Origin: Bordetella parapertussis
GTDB taxonomy: Bacteria > Pseudomonadota > Gammaproteobacteria > Burkholderiales > Burkholderiaceae_D
Assembly: GCA_945866125.1 (NCBI GenBank)
Contig: CAMBFZ010000019.1
Coordinates: 1-64,000, forward strand
Length of the DNA: 64,000 nt
Direction: 5' to 3'
Within the stretch, counting starts at the first letter, position 1. Every line of letters begins with the position of its first letter. The notes under the pieces are model-generated. The model was not told the DNA's origin. It ran no database searches and saw only the letters and a program-made list of their open reading frames with translations. Both the position numbers and the translations under genes were made by a program. This document shows positions 25,702 to 36,200 of this stretch, piece by piece.

Positions 25702-28380
25702 TTAGTTTTGTACGCTGTGTTCGCGGGTATGGCTAAAATAGCGCGCACTGATCAGGTCGGACACCTGCCACACTACGCTGGTACATTGCGCCAGGCGCTG
25801 GCGCAAATGCGTCAAAACACCGTTGTCGTCGGTTGCGGCTAGTGCGGCCAAATCCCAGGATGACAGGTCGGGTACGCTTTGTACCAGTGCGTCGGATTCA
25901 TGTGGTTCGGTACCCGTCAGCTTGCCCAAACGGCTGCGCAGGCTACGGGCTACCCAGGCTAGTGAGCGCGGATTGTCGCTGTCTAAGACCAGCAAATCCA
26001 GCAAGGCGCGCAGCTCACGGCTTTGTTGATTTTGTGCCTGGTAGGTGATGGTACTGTCGAACACGGCCAGTAGCGCGAGAAAGCCTGCACTATCTTGCTC
26101 AGGATTGTCGAGCACCCCGGCGCGCAAGGCTAAGTCCAGTGCCGTGGTCAGTAAGCCCAAGCGCTCAAGATAACGCCCGATGGTCAGCAACTGCCAGCCG
26201 TCGTCGCGAGTCATGCGGTCTGATTGTGCGCCGGTGATGGCAGCGAGGGTCGTACTGGCATGCGTCAGACAAGCCAGCGCTTGCACGGGTGAATAATCAT
26301 GACGATTGATGGTCTCAGCGGTCTCCTGACTAAACACACTGACACAGCTGACAATCGTTCCCCACTGCTCAGTCGACAAACGCTCTCGTACGGCCGAGGC
26401 AGACGTTTTGAGCGCCTGCAAATTAAAGCCCACGCTGGTGACGTGCTCGTGCTGATCAAGCGAGTTAATCAGCGTGCGCTCAAAAATACGGCGCCCGGCA
26501 CTGTTGGCGTGCGACGGGATGTCCGCATTGGATTGCGCGAATTGTGACTGAGACTGAGACTGAGACTGAGATTGTCCCAATGCCGACGGTACCCCGGCCG
26601 GCACCAGGCCTTCTTTTTGTGCGAGTGTCTTAAGCCAGCTCCACAACGGGCGCGAGGACGGATTTTCGCTATGCAAACTCTCCAGACAGAGCCGGGCTAG
26701 TCTGACGGCGTGTTCACTCCGCTCGGTGTAGCGTCCCAGCCAGAAAAGATTTTCGGCAGCGCGACTTGTGACGAGCCGTTTGCGTTGGTACAGCACTTTA
26801 ATTTTTGGCGTTACCTGGGCGAGCGTCTGGATAGGCAAGGGCAGTTGGGTGCTACTTTTTACCCAGACATCGGCGCTACTGCCACCGCGTTGCATTGACG
26901 CTGCGCCGCTCTGCGATAACGCGATGCGTGCTAGTCCACCCGGCAGTACATACCAGGATTGTGGGTCATTTCTGAGCGCAAAAACGCGCAACATAAACGA
27001 GCGCGGCACAACCGAGGTGGCACTCGCTGGTGCGGCGGTATTGTGCCAGGTTGGCATTTGCGCCAACGGCATTGTGCTTTGTATGGTGTAGGCGTCGGGC
27101 TGGCGGGTGATGCGCCCGACCCACTCATCGCGTTGTGCCTGCGACAGGCTACTGCCCAGCGTGGGCTCAAAGGTGTCATGCAAGACTGAGCCCGGGTAGG
27201 TCGGCTTAAAGGTGCTGTGGCGCAGCTGAGGTAGCGCTGCCTCAAGTGCCGCACGCTCGCCGCACCACCAGGTGTTTAAGGCGGGTAGTAGCAACGTCTC
27301 GCCGAGCAAGCGTTGGCTCAATGCCGGCAAAAATCCCAGCAGCGCGGGCGACTCCAAAAAAGCCGATCCCGGCGCATTAGCCATCACCACATTGCCGGCC
27401 CGGACTGCCTGCAGCAGACCCGGCACGCCCAAGGTGGAGTCGGCCCGCAATTCGAGCGGATCGAGAAATTCGTCATCAAGCCGTTTGAGCAAAACATGGA
27501 CCGGTTCGAGCCCGCGCAAGGTACGCAGATACAAATGCTGATCGCGCACCGTCAGGTCACTTCCCTCGGCCAGTGTCAGACCAAGATGACGCGCCAGATA
27601 CGCATGCTCAAAATAGGTTTCGTTGTAAGGTCCCGGAGTGAGCAGCGCAATATGCGAATCATTACCCGCCGGGCTTTGGCGTTTGAGGGAGTCGATCAGC
27701 TCACGATAAACATCGGTTAGCGGCTCGATTCGCATGGCCTCATAAGCTTGCGGAAACTGGCGTGAAATCAGGGTGCGGTTTTCTAATAAGTAGCCCAGAC
27801 CAGATGGTGCCTGGGTACGCTGCGAGACCACCGACCAGTGACCATCGGGGCCACGCGCCAAATCGAGGGCAACGAGTTGCAAGTAGTTGCCACCGGCTGG
27901 CGTGACGCCATGCATGGCGCGCAGATAGCCGGGATGTCCCTGCACCAAGGCCGACGGAATCAAGGCATCGTGGAGCAGTTGCTGCGGGCCGTAGACATCG
28001 GCAATCATTTTTTCGAGCAGCCGGGCACGCTGCAGCGTGCCGGCTTCAATCTGCTGCCAGTCGTCATGGCCGACAATCAGCGGAAACAGATCAACCGACC
28101 AAGGCCGTTGCGGGCCATCCTGATCGGCGTAGATGTTGTAGGTAATCCCGTTGTCGCGTACTTGTCGGGTCAGCTCGTCGGACCGGCGATCAAAATCCTG
28201 CAGGCCGCTTGCGTCAATTTGACTGAAAAATTCGGCCCAGTCAGCAGACAAAGCCGTCTGCGTGCCACTAACCTGTCCCCGCAACTCATCAAAGTGTTCG
28301 CTCGTGGCGTGGGGGGCGAGCTGCCCCACGGCTTGCGCCAGCGAGCGGGGTGCAGCGATGTCGGGTTGGCGGGTCTCCAC
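25702..28380 (-). CDS. Circularly permuted type 2 ATP-grasp protein fused to an alpha-E domain
   Basis: The protein has 892 residues from a GTG at 28380. Residues about 90-520 match the circularly permuted ATP-grasp family: GVTPAGGNYLQLVALDLARG, VALDLARGPDGHW and ENRTLISRQFP belong to the nucleotide-binding lobes. From about 535 the alpha-E helical domain begins (RAAENLFWLGRYTERSEHAVRLARL) and continues to the C-terminus. In many bacteria these are two genes; here they are one chain. Around residues 604-612 a Ser-Gln repeat (SQSQSQSQ) is encoded by four GACTGA units, a likely flexible loop inside the alpha-E domain. The family is predicted to make amide bonds using ATP. It lies 22 bases after the DUF2126 gene. 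Confidence 0.9.
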   Translation of the reverse strand: METRQPDIAAPRSLAQAVGQLAPHATSEHFDELRGQVSGTQTALSADWAEFFSQIDASGLQDFDRRSDELTRQVRDNGITYNIYADQDGPQRPWSVDLFPLIVGHDDWQQIEAGTLQRARLLEKMIADVYGPQQLLHDALIPSALVQGHPGYLRAMHGVTPAGGNYLQLVALDLARGPDGHWSVVSQRTQAPSGLGYLLENRTLISRQFPQAYEAMRIEPLTDVYRELIDSLKRQSPAGNDSHIALLTPGPYNETYFEHAYLARHLGLTLAEGSDLTVRDQHLYLRTLRGLEPVHVLLKRLDDEFLDPLELRADSTLGVPGLLQAVRAGNVVMANAPGSAFLESPALLGFLPALSQRLLGETLLLPALNTWWCGERAALEAALPQLRHSTFKPTYPGSVLHDTFEPTLGSSLSQAQRDEWVGRITRQPDAYTIQSTMPLAQMPTWHNTAAPASATSVVPRSFMLRVFALRNDPQSWYVLPGGLARIALSQSGAASMQRGGSSADVWVKSSTQLPLPIQTLAQVTPKIKVLYQRKRLVTSRAAENLFWLGRYTERSEHAVRLARLCLESLHSENPSSRPLWSWLKTLAQKEGLVPAGVPSALGQSQSQSQSQSQFAQSNADIPSHANSAGRRIFERTLINSLDQHEHVTSVGFNLQALKTSASAVRERLSTEQWGTIVSCVSVFSQETAETINRHDYSPVQALACLTHASTTLAAITGAQSDRMTRDDGWQLLTIGRYLERLGLLTTALDLALRAGVLDNPEQDSAGFLALLAVFDSTITYQAQNQQSRELRALLDLLVLDSDNPRSLAWVARSLRSRLGKLTGTEPHESDALVQSVPDLSSWDLAALAATDDNGVLTHLRQRLAQCTSVVWQVSDLISARYFSHTREHSVQN
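26546..26569. repeat. Hexanucleotide microsatellite (GACTGA)4
   Basis: Four perfect GACTGA units with degenerate flanking copies encode the Ser-Gln run in the alpha-E part of the fusion protein. Unit gain or loss keeps frame, so strains may differ in loop length. Confidence 0.8.
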
Positions 28381-28402
28381 GGCGCAGGTCTTGGGTCTGT
28401 TC

Positions 28403-31400
28403 TTATCGTCTCAGGTCTAACGTGAACGGATGTTCGCGGCTTGCAGCAGCATCAATATTGGGCATCATATCGGATAGCACACCCGGGGTATGGCCCATAC
28501 GGAAGAAGCGACCCAGTCGGCGGGCCTCGGCTTCGTAGGCATTGACGGGTAGGTTGTCATAACTTAAGCCGCCCGGATGCACGACATGATACTGGCAACC
28601 ACCGACTGAGCGCTTCATCCAGGTGTCGACCAGATCAAATATCAGCGGCGCATGCAGATCAATACTGGGATGCAGACTCGAGGGCGGGTTCCAGGCTTTG
28701 TATCGTACGCCGGCGACAAATTCGCCGGTGGTGCCGCTGGATTGTAGTGGCACCGGGCGGCCGTTACAGGTGAGGCAATAGCGGCTTGCGTTAAAGCCGG
28801 TCACCCTGACTTCGACGCGTTCAAGCGAGGAATCGACATAGCGTGCAGTACCGCCGGCAGTGCTTTCTTCGCCCATTACATGCCAGGGTTCCAGCGCGTG
28901 GCGCAAATGCAGCGTCATGCCCATGCTGTCCAGACTGCCGATACGGGGGAAACGGAATTCCAGATGCGGTGCAAACCATTCGGGCTTGAAGGCAAAGCCG
29001 CTTTGCTGCATCTCGGTGATGATGTCGTTAAAATCCATCTGCACAAATGCCGGCAACAAAAAGCGATCATGCAGCTCGGTTCCCCAACGGGTTACAGGGG
29101 CGCGATAAGGCGTAGCCCAAAAACGCGCAATCAGCGCGCGCAGCAGCAGCTGCTGCACGATGCTCATGCGCGCATGCGGCGGCATTTCAAAGGCGCGCAA
29201 TTCAAGTAAGCCGAGGCGGCCGGTGATACTGTCGGGTGAATACAGTTTATCGATACAAAATTCACTACGATGGGTATTGCCGGTGACGTCGATCAGAATA
29301 TTTCTGAGCGTGCGGTCGACTAGCCAGGGAGGTAACTCGTCTTGGTGCTTGTCACGATGGGCATAAATTTCACGCAAGGCGATTTCCAACTCATAGAGTT
29401 GATCATTGCGCGCTTCATCAACGCGCGGTGCCTGACTGGTGGGGCCGATAAACAACCCGCTAAACAGATAGGACAGGCTAGGGTGGTTATGCCAATACAA
29501 GATCAGGCTGGCTAATAACTCGGGCCGGCGCAAAAACGGACTATCTGCAGGGGTAGCGCCGCCCATCACAAAATGATTACCGCCACCGGTGCCGGTGTGA
29601 CGGCCGTCGGTCATGAATTTTTCCGCAGACAAGCGCGACTCAAACGCTGCCTGATATAAAAATTCCGTGTGCGCGACGATCTCGTTCCAGTTGTGGGCCG
29701 GATGAATATTCACTTCAATGACGCCAGGGTCGGGCGTGACTTGCAATAGCTTCAGGCGCGGGTCGCGCGGTGGTGGGTAGCCTTCCAGCACAATCTTGAG
29801 TTGTAATTCTTCGGCCGTGGCTTCCACCGCTGCGAGCATGCGCAGATAATCTTCAAGCCGTGCCACCGGCGGCATAAATACATAAAGTGAACCGGTTTTT
29901 CCGCCGAATTCTTTTTCGGCTTTGGGGCCGTTCGCGCGCATTGGATCGCGCGTCTCGACACAGAGCGCGGTACGGGCAACGCCAACCGCGGAGGTAAATT
30001 TTTCCGGTGCGATGTCTGCGGCTGCAACGCTTGTGGCAGTCTTTGGTGCATCGATCGTGTGCGGCTGACTGCGCACATTGACCGTTGCAGGTAACGGCGG
30101 GCGGGGCGCAAATGGGTCTTGCTCAATCAGGTACGGATAGTCTGATTTTTTTACCCACGGTAGCGCATCAAGCGGCAGCCGGTAGCCCATGGGCGAATCA
30201 CCCGGCATCAAAAAAAGCCGATCGTCGCGGAAATGCCAGGGTCCGGTGGTCCATGCTGGTTCATCGTTCTCGACGGATTCGGCGATTTGCAGTGGCAGCG
30301 CGTAGCCAACCACAGACTCGAGCTGCTGCAAAAATACGCGCCGCAGTCGGGCACGATCAAGCGCATCGTCAAGGCGGGAATCAAGCGCATCGACATTGAC
30401 CGGCAGGCGCGCCTCGCGCCATTGATAATAAAGTGCGTCTTCAAAAGCCGGATGAATGTAGGCATCGGTCAGGCCGAGCTTGGCCGTCAGGACATGGATA
30501 AAACGTTTGGCATCATCGGCCGTATAGACCATAGGTTCGGCTTCATTGGCAAACAAAGCCGGGTTGCGCCAGACCGGTTTGCCATCAGCGCGCCAGCAAA
30601 TCGACAGCGCCCAGCGCGGCAATTGCTCACCGGGGTACCACTTGCCCTGACCGTAATGCAAAAAGCCACCGCGGCCATATTCATCACGCAGTTTATTGAC
30701 GAGTTCGGTTGCATAGCCCCGCTTGGTCGGACCGAGCGCGTCCGTGTTCCACTCAGGCTCATCGCGCCCCTGTGCCGCCACGAAGGTTGGCTCGCCTCCC
30801 ATGGTCAGGCGCACGTCACCGGCCTCGAGCTGGTGGTCGACAGCGGTACCAAGCGCGATGATGTCGGCCCATTGTTCGTCGCTATAGGGTTTAGTCACGC
30901 GGGGCGACTCGACAATGCGCGTAATGTTCATCGCATGGCGGAAGGTCACCTCAGACTCGTCGACGCCGCCTTCGATTGGCGCTGCGCTGGATGGTTCGGG
31001 TGTGCAGGCCAAGGGGATATGCCCTTCGCCCGCGAGCAGACCTGAGGTGGGGTCCAGTCCGATCCAGCCCGCACCGGGCAAATAGACTTCGCACCAGGCA
31101 TGCAAATCGGTGAAATCAACATCGGTGCCGCTGGGGCCATCCAGTGATTTGACATCCGGTTTAAGTTGAATCAGATAGCCCGACACAAAGCGGGCGGCGA
31201 GCCCGCAATGGCGGAGCAAGTGCACCAGCAGCCAGCCACTATCGCGACATGAGCCGCTGCGTTTGGTTAGGGTTTCTTCGGGCGATTGCACGCCGGGTTC
31301 GAGGCGCACCAGGTAGCGAATATCTTGCTGCAGTTGCTGATTGATTTTGACCAGAAAATCAATCGTGCGCATCGTGCTGCGGTCGATCGTTTTAAGGTAA

Positions 31401-31786
31401 TTTTTGACACTCGGTGCGGCACAACCCACCTGCAAATAGGGCCCCAGTTCTTTTGTTAGGGTGCGACTGTAGGCGAAGGGATAATTCTCGGCATCGGGCT
31501 CGAGGAAAAAATCAAAAGGATTAAACACCGCCATCTCGGCGACGACATCCACCGTCACGGTAAAGTGCGTGGTTTTTTCAGGGAAGACCAGACGGGCCTG
31601 ATAATTCGCGAACGGGTCTTGCTGCCAGTTGATGAAATGGCCAGTCGGTTCGACCTTGAGGGAGTACGACAGAATCTGGCTGCGGCTATGCGGCGCAGGT
31701 CGTAGCCGAATCACTTGCGGACCTAATTCAACCGGGTGATCGTAGTGATATTCGGTAACGTGATGCAGGGCGATATGGAGGGACAT
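28403..31786 (-). CDS. Large transglutaminase-like / DUF2126 protein
   Basis: The protein has 1127 residues. Residues 1-290 are a second transglutaminase-like unit, with the beta domain (ALHHVTEYHYDHPVELG), Cys in RSGSCRDSGWLL, His in DLHAWCEVYLPG and Asp in GLDPTSG, so its catalytic triad is complete. The rest (from about 300) is the long DUF2126 region, with segments such as LTMGGEPTFV, KWYPGEQLPRWA and GGGNHFVMGG. DUF2126 is thought to hold a glutamine-synthetase-like or ATP-dependent ligase fold in some analyses, which I cannot confirm here. Together with the next two genes this forms the conserved amide-ligase/peptidase cluster. It is first in the operon, and two inverted repeats lie upstream. 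Confidence 0.9.
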   Translation of the reverse strand: MSLHIALHHVTEYHYDHPVELGPQVIRLRPAPHSRSQILSYSLKVEPTGHFINWQQDPFANYQARLVFPEKTTHFTVTVDVVAEMAVFNPFDFFLEPDAENYPFAYSRTLTKELGPYLQVGCAAPSVKNYLKTIDRSTMRTIDFLVKINQQLQQDIRYLVRLEPGVQSPEETLTKRSGSCRDSGWLLVHLLRHCGLAARFVSGYLIQLKPDVKSLDGPSGTDVDFTDLHAWCEVYLPGAGWIGLDPTSGLLAGEGHIPLACTPEPSSAAPIEGGVDESEVTFRHAMNITRIVESPRVTKPYSDEQWADIIALGTAVDHQLEAGDVRLTMGGEPTFVAAQGRDEPEWNTDALGPTKRGYATELVNKLRDEYGRGGFLHYGQGKWYPGEQLPRWALSICWRADGKPVWRNPALFANEAEPMVYTADDAKRFIHVLTAKLGLTDAYIHPAFEDALYYQWREARLPVNVDALDSRLDDALDRARLRRVFLQQLESVVGYALPLQIAESVENDEPAWTTGPWHFRDDRLFLMPGDSPMGYRLPLDALPWVKKSDYPYLIEQDPFAPRPPLPATVNVRSQPHTIDAPKTATSVAAADIAPEKFTSAVGVARTALCVETRDPMRANGPKAEKEFGGKTGSLYVFMPPVARLEDYLRMLAAVEATAEELQLKIVLEGYPPPRDPRLKLLQVTPDPGVIEVNIHPAHNWNEIVAHTEFLYQAAFESRLSAEKFMTDGRHTGTGGGNHFVMGGATPADSPFLRRPELLASLILYWHNHPSLSYLFSGLFIGPTSQAPRVDEARNDQLYELEIALREIYAHRDKHQDELPPWLVDRTLRNILIDVTGNTHRSEFCIDKLYSPDSITGRLGLLELRAFEMPPHARMSIVQQLLLRALIARFWATPYRAPVTRWGTELHDRFLLPAFVQMDFNDIITEMQQSGFAFKPEWFAPHLEFRFPRIGSLDSMGMTLHLRHALEPWHVMGEESTAGGTARYVDSSLERVEVRVTGFNASRYCLTCNGRPVPLQSSGTTGEFVAGVRYKAWNPPSSLHPSIDLHAPLIFDLVDTWMKRSVGGCQYHVVHPGGLSYDNLPVNAYEAEARRLGRFFRMGHTPGVLSDMMPNIDAAASREHPFTLDLRR

Positions 31787-31821
31787 AGTCAGTCAGTCAC
31801 GTCGTGAATTATTCCGGTGAT

Positions 31822-31836
31822 GCACTAAATTAGTGC
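31822..31836 (-). promoter_or_regulatory. GCACTAA-A-TTAGTGC palindrome upstream of the DUF2126 operon
   Basis: This perfect 7-1-7 inverted repeat lies 36-50 bases before the operon's ATG. The GCACT-N5-AGTGC form resembles NtrC sites (GCAC-N7-GTGC). A position this close to the gene fits a repressor site better than an enhancer, and no convincing sigma-54 promoter lies next to it. Confidence 0.5.
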
Positions 31837-31848
31837 GCACCTCGGCGC

Positions 31849-31864
31849 GATCGCCTAAGCGATC
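31849..31864 (-). promoter_or_regulatory. GATCGC-CTAA-GCGATC inverted repeat
   Basis: A perfect 6-4-6 inverted repeat lies 12 bases from the neighbouring palindrome, further from the operon start. It may be a second operator or an RNA hairpin in the leader. Confidence 0.4.
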
Positions 31865-31971
31865 ACGAAAATCCCGCGTGTGGCTGGTGTTTATAGGGCG
31901 TTTCGCTGCAATGAGGTGCTCACAGCGACAAAAGCATTTTGCATGCCCGTGGGGGTTGGGCGCGGGAGATT

Positions 31972-31997
31972 AGCCCGATACCCATCGGGATCGGGCT
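31972..31997 (-). terminator. Hairpin just after tssA, possible terminator of the type VI operon
   Basis: AGCCCGAT (31972-31979) pairs with ATCGGGCT (31990-31997), starting four bases after the tssA stop. On the minus strand no T-run follows, so it may pause or stabilise the transcript end rather than terminate efficiently. Confidence 0.4.
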
Positions 31998-32001
31998 GGT
32001 T

Positions 32002-33231
32002 TTAGCGTGGCGACGACATGCCCAGCATGGTGAAAAAACGCTCGAGCGCGCCTTCACCGCTGCCCGCTTCCTGGATCAGTTCAGGCAGCGACATCTGTCC
32101 CCACCGCACCGCACGCCGGACCAGATAGGGGGTGGGGCTGTGCGGCTCGGTAGCTTGCAAAAATGCGGCGGCGGCTTCAAGTTGGCGATAGGCGTCCTCG
32201 CGACTGCTGAGCACCGCGGCGATCGTTGCGATGTCCTGCGCCTGGTCGACGACAGGCGGCGCAGGTACGTCACCTGGCACCGCTGGTACGCCATCTGACG
32301 TAAGCAACGCATCCGGTTCAGGAGAAGCGTCAGGCTCTGTTGTAGCGGGCGGCTCCATAGGTTCCTGTTCCTCCTTGGCAGTCAGGCTGGCAAATTGCCA
32401 CCAGGGCTTCGCGCCGCCTGATGATACGGGGATTTCTGCAGCCAGACTTTTTGCGGCCGCCAAAATAGATTCCAACACCGCTCTGACCTGCGCCAAGGAG
32501 AGCGAATCGTCGGGGATGAGACTATCAAGACGCTCCGATAAGGCCTTGATAGAAGTGAGCGCCCCATCGGCCTGACTGGCGACTATTTGTAAAATTTTGG
32601 AGTCGCTGGGCTGGATGCTATCGCGAATTGCTTGTCGGTTGGCCCATGTAGGCGGTGCATCATTTTTTTTGTCGCGCTCTTTGCCACGGTTCTTATCATT
32701 CGCTTTGCGCTCGGTCTCACCGACGGGCGTGGTTTCCCAGTCCAGCAAGGTCACCGGCATCTCACGCGTAGCGGTAGCCGGCAAGATCAGCACATGCTGC
32801 TTCAAGGTGATTGGCAAGGGGCCATTGAGCCAGACAAAAGGCGCGATACGGCGATCATAATCTCCGTCTTCAATTGCTGGCCAGCCGCTGTTCCAGTAGC
32901 GATCGACCATGCCATTGATGAGCGCAAGACCGGCCTGCAGGCCCTCAAGTCGATGCAAGCGACTCCACGCGTCGCATAACCAGATAGCGACCTGAAAATC
33001 CTTCGAGTCTTCGTCCAGCAAGCGAATGCAAGACGCGGCGACTTCACGCCAATCAGCGCGAACGAGCGGACGCTCCCACTCGCCCATCGGCAAAGTCGGA
33101 TCGTCCTCTTCGCGGGCTTTGCCAAGATCGATAAAAGCACGTTCGTAGCGCATCCACCGGCCGGCGGGTGCGTCGCCGGCCAAGGGTTCGAGTAAATCTG
33201 CAACGGTCTGATTGAGCGTGAGCTTGGTCAT
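32002..33231 (-). CDS. tssA: Type VI secretion protein TssA
   Basis: The protein has 409 residues. The N-terminal ImpA domain is clear (MRYERAFIDLGKAREEDDP, then DWREVAASCIRLL and WLCDAWSRLHRLEGLQAGL). A charged, low-complexity middle (about 175-200 and 280-320) is followed by a C-terminal domain with SREDAYRQLEAAAAFLQ, ending PTPYLVRRAVRWGQMSLPELIQE. TssA caps the growing contractile tail and guides its assembly. The gene is the last of the operon, with its ATG one base after the tssM stop region (TAA-ATG), so the two are coupled. Confidence 0.92.
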   Translation of the reverse strand: MTKLTLNQTVADLLEPLAGDAPAGRWMRYERAFIDLGKAREEDDPTLPMGEWERPLVRADWREVAASCIRLLDEDSKDFQVAIWLCDAWSRLHRLEGLQAGLALINGMVDRYWNSGWPAIEDGDYDRRIAPFVWLNGPLPITLKQHVLILPATATREMPVTLLDWETTPVGETERKANDKNRGKERDKKNDAPPTWANRQAIRDSIQPSDSKILQIVASQADGALTSIKALSERLDSLIPDDSLSLAQVRAVLESILAAAKSLAAEIPVSSGGAKPWWQFASLTAKEEQEPMEPPATTEPDASPEPDALLTSDGVPAVPGDVPAPPVVDQAQDIATIAAVLSSREDAYRQLEAAAAFLQATEPHSPTPYLVRRAVRWGQMSLPELIQEAGSGEGALERFFTMLGMSSPR

Positions 33232-36200
33232 TTATCGATCCAGTGCAGGGGCACGATCCGGGAATACTCGCGGCCAGGCAAGCGGCGTCGTTTTTCCCGG
33301 CTCAGAAAGGGTCAGGCCGGCAAACACGCGCACGACCTTATCTTTGCCCACGGGGTCTTTAGGATCGGCGGGGGCAACGGGCAGTTCTAAGCGCAGCAGC
33401 TGTGTGCGTGTATCCAACGAATCATCGAGCCGCAGCAATTGAATCATGTCCAGCAAAGCCCATGGCCCTTCAAAGTGGAAGCTGGCGGTTTTTTTGCTGA
33501 CAGACAGGAATGGATTATTCGTATCTCCCTGTGGAATCAGCGGCACATCATTCGCAAAACGCAGCGTCAGCCGCACGCTGGCACCCGGCTTCCAGCGCAA
33601 GGGCTTTGGCGGATCGCGCAGTTTGATGGTTTGCTCGCCAATGCTCAAGGACCAGTCGATGATTTTATTCCCGCCGATTTCGGCCGCCGTATTAATACGG
33701 AATTTGGCCTGCACATCAAAGCCAGCCTGAATGGCAGGATCGGTTGGAAATAGCGGCGCCATAAATTGACGCACGGCCGCAAACTGCAAAGCGATATCCC
33801 GTATCGGCAGGGTTGCACTCTCGGTGCCGAGACTGCGGGCCAGAACCTCTGGTGACACGGCCGGCAGATGGTTCAGCGCCGCGCTGACTTCAGCGATGTC
33901 TGCACTGGCGATTTCATTGTATTCACCGAGCTTGGCTGTCATCGGACGCGAGCCTGTGAAAGGACGCCGTCCCTTGAGGGCGCGATTAAAATCTGCCGAA
34001 AAAACAGCCCATTGATCCACAAAACTCCGGCGATCCAGCGCCACACAACGGCGCGTAATTACCCGATGCAGATCCTGCTGGCGCTCCGCAAAATAATTGC
34101 CTGGCCGGCGTACCGGTTCATGAATTTTAAGCGCAGCCATACAGCTTGGTGCATCAAGATCGCGACCCATATCGAGCAAGAAACGCTCAAGTTTGCCCAG
34201 ACTGCTCTTGGGATCTTTGGCCTTATAGAGTTCGATGTCTGCTGCAATCGCGGCCCAACGCGTCAGTTCTGGTGTATTGCGGCTCTCCGTGGGGAGTGCA
34301 GTGCGGTAGGCCATTGCACGGGTGGCGAGTGCGTCGATTTTGCCAAACTGCCTGGCAAGATAGTCGGGCAGATCTTGCTGCGTACCCGCGCCAAACACAG
34401 ACAACATGCCCTTGGTTTCACTGCGCCCGTCGTCCCCATCTGAATCACCCAGACTGTAGAGTCGCGCGTTAAGCAGCTCCGCGCTCAATGATTTGAGACG
34501 CGCCGACGCATCATTGGCGACAATCGTTTGCAGTGTGTGGAACTGCTCGTCTTGACCTGTTTCCTTGAGCATCGTGCCGATTTTTTTCAGATGCGCCGAG
34601 GTCGCCTCAAAATTTGCATTCTGCGCTAAGCGGTCGTCTGAATGTCCTCCTTCAGTCGTCTCAATCGTAAACGATTGCGACACGATGTCGACGAGTAGTA
34701 GCGAGAATTGATAATCAATTAATTCGCGTACCGATGCCTGCATCATCTGTGGGAATTTGGGCAAATCGTCAGTAAGATATTTTTTACGTGATTCATTGAG
34801 CTTCGCTGCCTTGTCTAGCTTCTCGTTATTCCAGAGGACCAAGGTGCCTTTCGCTGTAGCGTCGAGGCCATCGCCGACCGTGGTGTGCATAAATGGCTGC
34901 TCAATAAAATTATCCAGCGCATTGAGCAAGTTTTCGCGCTCTTTTGAGAGCTTGAGCGGCGTGCCCTCCACGATGGGGGCTAATGCGCTTTCTAGCTGAG
35001 TGCCGCCATTGTATTTAAACAGGGTCGTGAATTCTACTTTCGTTTTGGCGAAATTTTCACGAGAATCTAAGCGAATTTTCTCGACGGCTTCCGGGCCAAT
35101 CAGTTTGAGTTTCGAAAAATCGTGCAGCAGTTTGTCATAGGCGCTACCTGAGCGCATGTCTAATTGCGTGATCCAAGTGCCATCACCTATATCCAATAAG
35201 GCTTTTTGATTTTTGATCGCATCGAGCAGAGCCCGGTAACGGGTCAACATGTCGGCGCTAGTGGGCATATCGCTGCCGTTGAACATCGTCAGCACCTCAT
35301 TTTTGGCGTCAATGATCCGCATCTCTGAGGCAATAAGCGCATTTTTTTCGAATATTTTTTGGTGCAGCGCGAGCGAACCTTTCAGAAAACTACAACGAGC
35401 GGCAAGCGAGATAGCGGACTTATCGATCAATTCAGCGTCATTGATCGAGACTTTTTTAAACAAAGCGATCGACGCTGTCAGGTCGCCGGGAACATCCGCT
35501 CCTAGAGCATCAAGCACTAAGTCATGAATATCGTCCTGGCTTGTTTTTGTTGGCGTCTTCAAGCTTTGCATTGCCAGCACATTTGTATCAAGTCGCTTCA
35601 TTTCCGCTAAGAAGCGGGAGAGCATCGTGAACTCGGGCAGGGTCTCGATGTCAATCGAGGGTTCGGTGTTGAGGTTAAAAGCGCTAGTCGCCGTGCCTGG
35701 TGCTGAGCAATTGTCCGCGCCGCCAGCCAGTGTGTTGGACATAGGGTTGAGTGGCGCACGGGTTAGCTCAGCGGTGCGGCGGTATAAAGATTTTTGAATC
35801 GTGCTGACGGCAAGCTCGGCAAACTCTTGTTCGATACGTTTGTATGCCCGTAAAAATAAATCATCAAATATCGGCCAGGAGCCCGGCATGAACGGGTTGA
35901 TCGGCCGAGGACTGTCGCTGGTTGGCTTATAGGAGTCGTTAAAGCGTTTAGCCTGCAGCTGTTCAAGACCAATCATCAGCGATAGCGCCGTTTTGCGATA
36001 CCACTCGAATTCAATTACCTCTCCTTTGCTACTTGCCTGAGCACGGAACTGGCGGTCGCGATTGAGACCGTCTATCCCTTCGGCGAGCACGGGGAAAACG
36101 CGTTGCAACTGGATCGTTGAGGCAATTAGTCCCACGCTAAAAATCGACAGCACGGCAATCGCCGACCAGCGCGAGATCCGACTCATGATGGGTCTGGCCA

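Noticed and set aside
30233..31045. 270-codon plus-strand open frame inside the DUF2126 gene
   Set aside because: Antisense to a clearly conserved gene; composition is typical of a shadow frame.
31822..31836. Calling the palindrome a definite NtrC enhancer
   Set aside because: It matches the NtrC pattern loosely, but it lies 36-50 bases from the start codon and no adjacent sigma-54 promoter is convincing.
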